64,000 nt of DNA from Luteibacter pinisoli (GTDB taxonomy: Bacteria > Pseudomonadota > Gammaproteobacteria > Xanthomonadales > Rhodanobacteraceae). Made by a program: the position numbers and the translations under genes. The notes beneath the pieces were generated by a model. It did not search any database. It had not been told where the DNA came from and saw only the letters and a program-made list of their open reading frames with translations. The stretch is from NCBI RefSeq assembly GCF_006385595.1, contig NZ_CP041046.1:2666001-2730000 (forward strand). Reading direction: 5' to 3'. Below, piece after piece: positions 8,438 through 14,907 of this stretch (position 1 is its first letter; every line of letters begins with the position of its first letter).

Positions 8438-8850
8438 GTGAGACCGTTGTCGCGTCTGTCGTAGCCATCCATCCGGGTGACGCCAGTGTGCCGGGGACCG
8501 TTGTCGATGAAATCCGGTATTTCGTCTTCCACGCACCTCCCACGAGCCGCGTTTGTAGCGAGGTCTCCTCGCCCATGTTTGCCGTCCGCATCGCCCCCTC
8601 GACCGCCTATGTCAGCCCCGGGCTGGGTCGGCTTGACCTCGCTGTTTCCTACATCAAGGCTCATGCGCGTACGTTGTTGCAGGCGGCCGGAACGCCACTC
8701 GAAAAGCTGCTCGTCAACGGCGCGGTCGCCGCGACGGAAGCGCAGGAGATGCTCATCCGTCTCCAGCGGAAACGGGACGAGAAGGTTGCCATCAGCGCAC
8801 AAGACACTCCGGCTGCAGGGCGCTCCCGCGACCCGGCAAGTCCGCCCTAG
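8434..8850 (+). CDS. Hypothetical protein, second of a coupled pair
   Basis: 138 residues, starting inside the stop codon of the preceding gene. The N-terminal half is beta-like (DEIRYFVFHAPP, SSPMFAVRIAPS). The second half is helical (VSYIKAHARTLLQAAGTPLE, AEAQEMLIRLQRKRDEK-like). Small coupled pairs on mobile elements are often toxin-antitoxin or regulator-effector pairs, but no signature supports that here. Its stop overlaps the convergent 9506 gene's stop by 4 bp. Confidence 0.55.
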   Translation: MSETVVASVVAIHPGDASVPGTVVDEIRYFVFHAPPTSRVCSEVSSPMFAVRIAPSTAYVSPGLGRLDLAVSYIKAHARTLLQAAGTPLEKLLVNGAVAATEAQEMLIRLQRKRDEKVAISAQDTPAAGRSRDPASPP

Positions 8851-9506
8851 AGTCTCGCGGTCTGCCGCACCCCCTGTGCTGTCGGAAGGTTGTCCAGCCG
8901 CCGACGTGATTCCTGGTGTGCAAGCTCGTCGATGAGGCTCACAAGCGCGAGCCCGTGCGGCCAATGAGAGGGGTTACGGAGCAGCGCAGCACCCCGCCGG
9001 CAGTCGGCGATGGTCAGTCGCTCGAAACCAGGCGGGGGATGCGTGCCTGGGTCGAGAAGGTTGATTTCCAGATGACCGGGCAGGAATTGGGGAACGGCAA
9101 GGCCCTGATGGTCCAGCAGAAGGACAAGCCACTCGAGTGTTGCGTCCAGCGTTTCGGCTGACACACGTTGCAGTCGCGACATGAGCAGGGGCCGGTAGTG
9201 GACCATGACGAGCGCACGCCTGACCTGCGAGATGCAGTAGTCCGCAAGACCACCTACATCACCCCGGTAAATGCCCGAGGTCAGGTCGGCGTGACCGTGG
9301 AGTTCGTCGGACCACGCGACCCATGGAAAACGGGTCGCGTGGCCTGAGTTGCCTTCCGGCACGCGCCCCACGTTCACGCCTGCAGGTTCCATGACATAGG
9401 CGAGCTCGCCTGCGATCCATGCCCGCTCGACGGCGCTTTCTCCGGGCCAGAGGGAAACGGCGGCAGGGGGAAACGGCGTCGGGCGAACGGGCACATATGC
9501 AGTCAT
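8847..9506 (-). CDS. Hypothetical protein
   Basis: 219 residues, soluble (MTAYVPVRPTPFPPAAVSLW). It has an aromatic-rich middle (RFPWVAWSDELHGHADLTSG, GDVGGLADYCISQVRRALVM) and a Leu-rich helical part at 115-150. No transmembrane segment, signal peptide or recognised motif. It converges with the coupled pair on its left and diverges from the 9599 gene on its right, repeating the alternating-strand layout of this element. Confidence 0.55.
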   Translation of the reverse strand: MTAYVPVRPTPFPPAAVSLWPGESAVERAWIAGELAYVMEPAGVNVGRVPEGNSGHATRFPWVAWSDELHGHADLTSGIYRGDVGGLADYCISQVRRALVMVHYRPLLMSRLQRVSAETLDATLEWLVLLLDHQGLAVPQFLPGHLEINLLDPGTHPPPGFERLTIADCRRGAALLRNPSHWPHGLALVSLIDELAHQESRRRLDNLPTAQGVRQTARL

Positions 9507-9598
9507 GGCCCAAGCCTGGCCCCGGCAGCGCAGCCGTCAAGGTGGCAATCGGCCGCACAGCGCTTCCACGCCCTCGCCTCCGCGCTAAAAAAAGGGTC

Positions 9599-10099
9599 AT
9601 GCACGCCCTGCCCCAACGTCACACCCCGGTCCCCACTGAATGGACGGATGTCGTGCGCCCGCTCCTTGGAGCCACCGGCCATGCGCTCGAGCGCGACCCG
9701 GACAATCCGGGCCAATGGATGTGCTGGTGCCCGCCACCGGACGACCTCAACGGCTACTGCGAAGCACCCTTCGTCCGCGTGTTCGATGACGATGCACTGT
9801 GTGCGTGGGCACTGCACGACATCGCCCGCCCCCTCGTCCAGGCCATCGCAAGTCTTCCCGTGGCCCAACTGTCTGCGATGGGGAACGTTCGCCCCGATAT
9901 TGAAGCCCTGTCGACAACGGTTGCCCTTTTCCTGCTTGCACTCCACGTCGCGCAATTCCATGCCGACATCGCAGCCCGACCCGACCCGCCCGGGATGGAC
10001 TTGATGCCAGCGGCGATGCTCGTGTCCAACGCCGTTGAACGCATGCGCCTTTGTGCGCTCACCGCTGGAGCGGAACCCCTGCTGAAACTGCGCCTTTAG
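9599..10099 (+). CDS. Hypothetical protein
   Basis: 166 residues from ATG 9599, which has AAGGG 3 bp upstream (close). CWCPPPDDLNGYCEAP at about 43-58 is Cys-rich and might bind a metal. The C-terminal 90 residues are hydrophobic-helical but lack a convincing membrane span. The frame is open further upstream to 9419, which overlaps the divergent neighbour and was not used. No family recognised. It converges with the Oar-like gene across a strong hairpin. Confidence 0.55.
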   Translation: MHALPQRHTPVPTEWTDVVRPLLGATGHALERDPDNPGQWMCWCPPPDDLNGYCEAPFVRVFDDDALCAWALHDIARPLVQAIASLPVAQLSAMGNVRPDIEALSTTVALFLLALHVAQFHADIAARPDPPGMDLMPAAMLVSNAVERMRLCALTAGAEPLLKLRL

Positions 10100-10175
10100 A
10101 AATCCGGAACCGGAACCCGCGTGGTTCGTCGGCAAAGCGCGCGCAATCCTCGGCCAGTAGGGCCGGTGCAAAGGA

Positions 10176-10197
10176 GGTGCCGGCCCATGCCGGCACC
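10176..10197. terminator. Hairpin between convergent genes
   Basis: Perfect 9-bp arms GGTGCCGGC and GCCGGCACC with a CCAT loop, placed between the convergent stops at 10099 and 10214. There is no T-tract on either side. It is probably a bidirectional terminator. Confidence 0.55.
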
Positions 10198-10213
10198 CGT
10201 GATGGTCTCGCGA

Positions 10214-10567
10214 TTACTTCGCTTGCGCGCACTGGTCGTTGGGGCAGGCAAAGTCAATCTGCGCACCACGGCCCACGGTCACGGGAATGTTTTTCCGTGT
10301 ATCGACAGCCTGCCCGCCGGTTGACAGTGCCACGGTCCAGACGCCGGTCGGAACCGGGGAGATGGTGTAGCGCCCTGAGCTGCTGATGGTTGCGTGGCGC
10401 TGCGCGCCGGTTGAACTGGTGACCGTGACCTCGCCGCCAGCGGGCCCATGGCCGAAGACGCTCCCAGCCGTGCCCTGGGCCTTCACGCTGGCGCCAAGGA
10501 CAACGGCCAGAAGGGTCGCGGTGAGTAGAACGCGGACGGAAAAGCGACGTGCAACGGCATGGTTCAT
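10214..10567 (-). CDS. Exported stand-alone Oar/TonB-receptor-like plug-side domain
   Basis: 117 residues with a signal peptide (MNHAVARRFSVRVLLTATLL, likely cleaved after SVKA near residue 30). The mature part, GTAGSVFGHGPAGGEVTVTS through SGRYTISPVPTGVWTVAL, matches the carboxypeptidase-regulatory-like beta-sandwich found at the N-terminus of Oar-like TonB-dependent receptors in Xanthomonadales. Here it stands alone and ends CPNDQCAQAK with a possible disulphide, with no barrel following. AGGAG lies 6 bp before the ATG at 10567. It might be a captured receptor fragment or a periplasmic domain with its own job. Confidence 0.7.
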   Translation of the reverse strand: MNHAVARRFSVRVLLTATLLAVVLGASVKAQGTAGSVFGHGPAGGEVTVTSSTGAQRHATISSSGRYTISPVPTGVWTVALSTGGQAVDTRKNIPVTVGRGAQIDFACPNDQCAQAK

Positions 10568-11071
10568 GGACACTCCTGGTCGGTTGACGGGCACGCTGGC
10601 CACACCGCGAGGCGGCGTCGACCAACGCAAAATGACTGGGTGCAAAAGCGCCGTCTGCCCGTGATTTCCGGTGTCCCCCGGCACCCGGAGACCCTTATGC
10701 CAAACCTCGGGCGGACCGGCGACGCACGGGGTGCGATTTGTCTTATTCCACCACAGGGGATGTCGCCACCACTCCCTGCCCGAGCGACACCATTGCGCCC
10801 GACAGTCCGCACCCCATACCCGAGGCAGCAGGCATTCCCGGGATTGTGTGAGCGGCATGCTCATCCTGCCGACCGGTCGCGAGGGGGCCGGTGTACCAGA
10901 ACAGCCAGCAAGGCGGCGCTTTGCGCCGTCGACCAGCGTTTCTCACCCTCTCGTCAACGAATAAGTGTCATTCCGACCGAGCGGTTTTCCTGCGCACGAA
11001 CTTGCGGTCCACTGGTGTAGCGCACGGGTCCTGTCTTGGACGGGTGCGCTTGTATGGCAACGAGGACAAGA
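10568..11071. other. Intergenic region with shared motif, copy C
   Basis: This 500-bp gap between divergent genes has no convincing ORF. Positions 10959-10974 (GAATAAGTGTCATTCC, plus strand) form the third copy of the 16-bp motif, 98 bp before the 11072 start. The rest shows no clear structure to me. Confidence 0.4.
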
Positions 11072-11884
11072 ATGAACCAGCTGATGGGCCCACCGTTTTT
11101 CGAAACGGTGAACAGCGTGCTTGATTCGTTCTACCGCGCCACATCCGACAAAAAAAGTATCGACGCGGCGCTCGCCGCAGCCGTGCGCGAGCTTCGCGCG
11201 AATGCCAACTGTCCGGTTGGCGAGGCGGCACGGGAAGGTCCGGCCGGTGACATCGCCCGCCTTGCCCACGGCTTTGCCAACGCGGCGAGCCGGGCGCAGT
11301 TCATGCGCCTGCAACTCAACAGCTGCGCGGACATCCTCAATGGACGGCTCGATGAACACCTCGACCTTTCCGTCACAGCGACGGGGTGTGGTCCAGGTTC
11401 CGAGCTGCTCGGGTTCCTCGCGCACCTCATCGACAACGACCGTACGTTTCCGTCCGTCCATGCAAGGCACATTGCCCCCAGCGCCTGGCACCATTTGAGC
11501 CATGCACTGGTATCCGATGTGGCCGCCATCGTTCCGGCCACGGTCGAGCCTGTCTCAATAGACGAAGTCCATTGCCGGTCGCGGGTGGATGTTGTCGTGT
11601 CAGGCTATGCGTCGCTTGCGGCGGCGACGCCTGCCCATGTTTCGGCACTCATGGCCGGGGTGCGGCGCGGCACCCTTCTGGTGGTGCTTGAAGACGGTAT
11701 TGCGGGCGTTATCGGAAGAACGCGGGACTTGGCGCGTTCGCGCGGATTCCTTGCGCTCTTTGAAACGTACGGTGGGATGGAAAACACCGACCTTTCAAGC
11801 TGCCTCGACGGCTACATCTCGCGGCTCGGCCAACGGCCGACGTTGACCGGCGATACCTACTTCGGCGTCTTCGAGAAACGGTAA
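11072..11884 (+). CDS. Putative class I SAM-dependent methyltransferase
   Basis: 270 residues. LSVTATGCGPGSELLGFL (GCGPGS at 105-110) resembles methyltransferase motif I. VDVVVSGYASLAA at about 180-192 and RRGTLLVVLEDG at about 204-215 resemble the later motif IV/VI strands in correct order and spacing. The first 95 residues are helical and could recognise the substrate. The start has GAGGACAAG just upstream, and in-frame ATGs before it were not used. The 16-bp shared motif lies 98 bp upstream. The substrate is unknown. No DNA-methyltransferase motif (DPPY/NPPY) is visible, so a small-molecule, RNA or protein substrate is more likely. The call rests on motifs alone. Confidence 0.5.
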   Translation: MNQLMGPPFFETVNSVLDSFYRATSDKKSIDAALAAAVRELRANANCPVGEAAREGPAGDIARLAHGFANAASRAQFMRLQLNSCADILNGRLDEHLDLSVTATGCGPGSELLGFLAHLIDNDRTFPSVHARHIAPSAWHHLSHALVSDVAAIVPATVEPVSIDEVHCRSRVDVVVSGYASLAAATPAHVSALMAGVRRGTLLVVLEDGIAGVIGRTRDLARSRGFLALFETYGGMENTDLSSCLDGYISRLGQRPTLTGDTYFGVFEKR

Positions 11885-11892
11885 AACGGAAA

Positions 11893-11923
11893 TGGCGCCG
11901 CTCCGGAGGAGTGAGCGGCGCCA
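11893..11923. terminator. Bidirectional hairpin terminator
   Basis: Perfect 11-bp arms TGGCGCCGCTC (11893-11903) and GAGCGGCGCCA (11913-11923) with a 9-nt loop, lying exactly between the convergent stops at 11884 and 11932. Confidence 0.65.
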
Positions 11924-11931
11924 GGGTTGGG

Positions 11932-12261
11932 TCAGGTGTGGAACGGGACCCAAAACATCTTGACCTCAACGTTGAGCATGCCCGACTTGACGGTGGGGTC
12001 GTCGGTGGCAATGCGCGTTGCCTCTTCCATGTCGGCTGCCTTGAAGATGGTCATGCCGCCTTCTTCGAGCTCACCGTTGAGGCCGCCGGCCTTCTTCATG
12101 AACGGACCGCTGAGGACGGTCTGGCCGTTCTCCTGCATCTCGTTCATGTAACCGACGTGGTTCATGAATTCCGGCTGCTCGTTGTACTTTACGCCCGGGA
12201 CCCACTTCGGGCCGGGGGTTTGGAATGCCACAAAGTAGTGGGGACCGTTTTCGTCAACCAT
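11932..12261 (-). CDS. YciI-like (YCII-related) domain protein
   Basis: 109 residues with the layout of the YCII/DGPF family: YFVAFQTPGPKW at the start, FMNHVGYMNEMQENGQTVLS, then GPF and a GGMTIFKAADMEEATRIAT segment ending in VEVKMFWVPF. The family has a ferredoxin-like fold, and its members' functions are mostly undefined; a conserved His-Asp type site has been proposed. Expressed alone from the minus strand, with CCGGAG upstream of the ATG. It is an ordinary metabolic-looking gene within an otherwise orphan cargo set. Confidence 0.75.
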   Translation of the reverse strand: MVDENGPHYFVAFQTPGPKWVPGVKYNEQPEFMNHVGYMNEMQENGQTVLSGPFMKKAGGLNGELEEGGMTIFKAADMEEATRIATDDPTVKSGMLNVEVKMFWVPFHT

Positions 12262-12644
12262 CTCATTTACTCCGGTAGGTCGGCAGTCCGGGGGTGGCCG
12301 CCGACAATGGGGGGAAACTGCACTGGCATTAGGTTAGGCCGACCACAGAACGGCCGCCTCACCTGCGGTGGAATAAATCTTATCGATTGATTCCAACGCG
12401 CCCCGGCCTTGAAAACGGGTCCGTTCATCCGGCTGGTTGCCACGTTGCGCCACCCGCCCCCCGCCCACTTGTCCGATGCCGCGCTGATTTGTCACCGGTC
12501 AACGCTCAATTTTTCCGGTGACGCGCCGGCACCAGATGGCCGTCGTGCGAACTGTCACGCGCGCCCCATGTCGCGCGGCAAGTTGTCCAGTTGACGTTTC
12601 ACCGGACAGGGCAAGGATGGAAATCCCCCCCTTAAGGACATTCC
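12262..12644. other. Intergenic region, promoters only
   Basis: A 383-bp divergent gap without a credible gene. An AT-rich stretch at about 12370-12390 (GGAATAAATCTTATCGATTG) is the only low-GC patch and could hold a promoter. It weakly resembles the 16-bp shared motif (GAATAA..T...AT) but is too different to call a copy. Confidence 0.3.
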
Positions 12645-12863
12645 ATGCCTCACCCCTCCAACCCGACCCCGACGACGCCGATATCCCAGCGCGAGTTCTG
12701 GGTCGCCGCATACCTCACGGCGCTCGCGCGAGTGCCGCCCCCCCAGGCACTGGCCGAGGCGGACGAAGCGTTGCGCATCTGCAACGACCGTTGGTCAGCC
12801 GAAGTTCGCAGGCCCTCGCTCGAATTCCCGTCCAGCCGCCCGCTCGGAAGTTTCGGCAACTAG
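12645..12863 (+). CDS. Small hypothetical protein
   Basis: 72 residues (MPHPSNPTPTTPISQREFWV) with AAGGA 6 bp before the ATG, a good ribosome site. The central helix, FWVAAYLTALARVPPPQALAE, and the following WSAEVRRP tract resemble small phage or plasmid helper proteins, but no family is recognised. It lies just downstream of the integrase gene, convergent with it. Confidence 0.55.
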   Translation: MPHPSNPTPTTPISQREFWVAAYLTALARVPPPQALAEADEALRICNDRWSAEVRRPSLEFPSSRPLGSFGN

Positions 12864-12915
12864 CACGGCCCTTCAGACATCGCGCCGCGACACATCAAGC
12901 GCAATGCGCCACCCC

Positions 12916-12933
12916 GCATGCCTCCAGGCATGC
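12916..12933. terminator. Short inverted repeat between convergent genes
   Basis: GCATGCCT and AGGCATGC arms separated by CC, between the 12863 stop and the integrase stop at 12954. It is a possible terminator, without a T-tract. Confidence 0.35.
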
Positions 12934-12953
12934 CTGAGGGCCGGGCGTCGTCG

Positions 12954-14441
12954 TCACACGACGCTGTCCGCTTCCGGTCTCACGGGATAGTCGAGTTTGA
13001 GGATGGCATCCAACACCTGGTCTTTCGGTGCATCCATACCGTACGAGTTGTGATGCTCGTCGTCGAGTTCGTGGCCGACGTACGCCGCACGGAGTTCGGC
13101 AGTGACGCCTGCGGCCTGCAGGGTCTGGATGACCGTTTTCCGGAACGAATGAAAGCCGAGTTTCCCGACATCCGGTGCGGGCAACGCGAGCTTGATGTGG
13201 CGGCCAAAGGCTTTCGACAACCAGTCGCCCGCGCCATTCATCGCACCCTTGCCGACTTTCGGGAACAAGCGCGTCTCGCCTCTCTTCCGCAGACGCTCGA
13301 CGCGCTTGAGCAGTCCCATCCGGATGAGCTCGGGATGGACCGGAATCGTACGGTTGGAAAAATCGTTCTTCGTGCTTTGCCCGTCGCCTTCGTTCGTGAT
13401 GCGCATGCACGGCATGCCGTCGACATCAAAAAAATCATCGAGTGCCAGCTGCCCGATTTCGCTTACCCGCGCCCCAAGATAGAGCCCCATCCAGGAGCCA
13501 AGACGCGCTTCACTGTTGAGCCTTGCAATGGCACCCGGTGCAAAGAGAATCTTGAGCTGCGCGTCATTGAATGCACGGTAGCCGTGCTTTTTCCGCAGGC
13601 GTTTTTCGCGCGCCTTGTACGACACCTGGCCTGCGGCCGGCGAGTCGTTGCGGGGAAATTCGATGTACCCCTTCCCCTTGCACCAATCGAGGAAGCCTTT
13701 GAGATACGAGATGCGGTTGACGATGGTCGGCGTGGCAAGGTTTCTTGCACGGAGCTCGGAGACCCACTGGCCGACTTCGACCCGCGTGACATCATGGACA
13801 GGGCGTTTGAGCCCGAAGGACTTGACGAAGTCGGCCACCGCCATCCGCTTGATGACCAGGGTCTTGGGGCGCGTTCCAGCACGGATGTCGTTTTCCCACT
13901 GGTCGATGGCCTTGCCGATTGGAACGTCGGGCAGGTGGGCGGTACTCGCCACACGCGGCGTGGCAGGTGCCGGCACGGGTGGCGGGGGCGGACGGGTCGA
14001 AGACGATGCGTCAGGTGCGTCAGGTGCGTCAGGTGCGACGATGTCCGCGCGGCGCACGTACGGCTCTTTGTAGAGCTCACCGATGCGGGCAATGGCTTCC
14101 ATCGCCATTGCGTGGTCTTCGGGTCCCGTGACTTCAACTTCAATGGTGCCGTCGGGCTTCGTGACGAGCCGGTAGTGCGTGCCGTTTTTCTTCAATCGCT
14201 CAACGAGCAACCGCACGTCTTTCGTCATCCCTGCCATTGCGAACTTCCGCACGTGTGTATGCAGTTCATCATACGCACGCCACCACTGGAGGGCGAGGTC
14301 GCGGGCACCAGCGAGGTCGCGCGTCGCGAGGCTTTTTTTGATGACCGCCCTGCCAAGCAGGAAGGCAAGCAACACGGGCACGCGCTGGCGGTAATGCCAG
14401 ACGCCGGAGGGGGCCATTTGCAGGTAGTGCGGAATGCGCAT
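12954..14441 (-). CDS. Tyrosine recombinase (integrase)
   Basis: 495 residues. The N-terminus (MRIPHYLQMAPSGVWHYRQR) resembles the DUF6538/phage-integrase N-terminal type. A Pro/Ala linker at about 136-163 includes tandem Asp-Ala-Pro. A core-binding domain follows (about 170-285) and then the catalytic domain: ARVSEIGQL with Arg I, HSFRKT (H431, R434), YVGHE (H457) and the nucleophile Tyr467 in NSYG. All key residues are present, so it should be active. It reads away from the tRNA, with the ATG 90 bp from the tRNA 3' end, and would integrate and excise the element at tRNA-Ser. No excisionase (Xis) was recognised; the 72-residue gene downstream is unlikely to be one. Confidence 0.92.
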   Translation of the reverse strand: MRIPHYLQMAPSGVWHYRQRVPVLLAFLLGRAVIKKSLATRDLAGARDLALQWWRAYDELHTHVRKFAMAGMTKDVRLLVERLKKNGTHYRLVTKPDGTIEVEVTGPEDHAMAMEAIARIGELYKEPYVRRADIVAPDAPDAPDASSSTRPPPPPVPAPATPRVASTAHLPDVPIGKAIDQWENDIRAGTRPKTLVIKRMAVADFVKSFGLKRPVHDVTRVEVGQWVSELRARNLATPTIVNRISYLKGFLDWCKGKGYIEFPRNDSPAAGQVSYKAREKRLRKKHGYRAFNDAQLKILFAPGAIARLNSEARLGSWMGLYLGARVSEIGQLALDDFFDVDGMPCMRITNEGDGQSTKNDFSNRTIPVHPELIRMGLLKRVERLRKRGETRLFPKVGKGAMNGAGDWLSKAFGRHIKLALPAPDVGKLGFHSFRKTVIQTLQAAGVTAELRAAYVGHELDDEHHNSYGMDAPKDQVLDAILKLDYPVRPEADSVV

Positions 14442-14531
14442 TCGGGGACCTTGTGTGTCCCGAAATGTGTCCCGACGACGGATTTTGCGATCTTGTCCAA
14501 GTTACTGATTTTACTTGGAAAAATCGCATTT

Positions 14532-14622
14532 GGCGGAGAGAGTGGGATTCGAACCCACGGTAGGCTTACACCTACGGCAGTTTTCAAGACTGCTGCCTTA
14601 AACCACTCGGCCATCCCTCCGT
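14532..14622 (-). tRNA. tRNA-Ser(UGA), attachment site
   Basis: 91 nt including an encoded CCA (complement of 14532-14534). The anticodon loop CTTGAAA is flanked by CAGT/ACTG, giving anticodon TGA. A long variable arm (CCGTAGGTGTAAGCCTACCG) marks class II tRNA-Ser. The T arm GTGGGTTCGAATCCCAC is intact. The acceptor is CGGAGGG against CTCTCCG, with one G-U pair. The 3' end points to the integrase and forms the element's attachment junction. Confidence 0.95.
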
Positions 14623-14779
14623 ATTTTCTTCAGCGCATTGCGCGCCTGCACCGTACTCTCGCTCCGATCACCGTCCAGGTGGCTCGGACGCCGAGTGGGA
14701 TTGTTCGCCGCTTCGCGACGAATTCCTCCCGGTGGTCGGGACCGCCCTCCGGGCGTCCTGCGGCGGCTGCGCCGCCTTG
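14623..14779. repeat. Spacer with palindromic GC-rich repeat between tRNA copies
   Basis: 157 bp separate the tRNA copies. The part next to the truncated copy contains GGCGGCTGCGCCGCC-type inverted sequence and a CCGGTGG..CGGGACCGCCCTCCGGG hairpin. GAGTGGGATT (about 14694-14703) repeats ten bases of the intact tRNA 3' arm. This suggests that a repeat inserted into, or replaced, the 3' end of the right-hand copy. Confidence 0.5.
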
Positions 14780-14852
14780 TCGAACCCACGGTAGGCTTAC
14801 ACCTACGGCAGTTTTCAAGACTGCTGCCTTAAACCACTCGGCCATCTCTCCG
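14780..14852 (-). pseudogene. 3'-truncated tRNA-Ser(UGA) copy
   Basis: Positions 14780-14852 match the intact tRNA from its 5' end to GTGGGTTCGA of the T loop, with a single difference in the acceptor stem (CGGAGAG here, CGGAGGG there). After the T loop the sequence turns into an unrelated GC palindrome, so the T stem, acceptor 3' strand and CCA are missing. Similarity also continues a few bases 5' of the gene (TATTTT). It cannot fold into a tRNA. It is probably the original chromosomal gene beside serS, damaged after or during integration. Confidence 0.8.
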
Positions 14853-14907
14853 TATTTTTTCGCAGCGCGCCGGGATTGCCCCAGCGCGCCGATTGTACCT
14901 GAACGGG

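Larger units (their letters stand above)
1..14622. mobile_element. Integrated mobilizable element (right part), inserted at tRNA-Ser
   Basis: The right boundary is the tRNA-Ser(UGA) gene at 14532-14622, whose 3' end faces the element. A tyrosine recombinase lies 90 bp from that 3' end, the usual layout for islands that integrate into tRNA 3' ends. A MobA/MobL relaxase and a second relaxase-like gene at the far left suggest transfer by mobilisation. No VirB/VirD4-type gene is visible, so it would depend on a helper unless such genes lie further left. Cargo is nearly all unrecognised, in contrast with the conserved serS side. The left attachment site is outside the window, so total size is unknown. 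Confidence 0.8.

Noticed and set aside
1..14531. Complete conjugative element with its own type IV secretion system
   Set aside because: No VirB/TraG-like gene is present in the window, so only mobilisation functions are supported.
14630..14845. ORF beginning MAEWFKAAVLKTAVGVSLP
   Set aside because: This is the well-known translation of a tRNA-Ser gene, not a protein.
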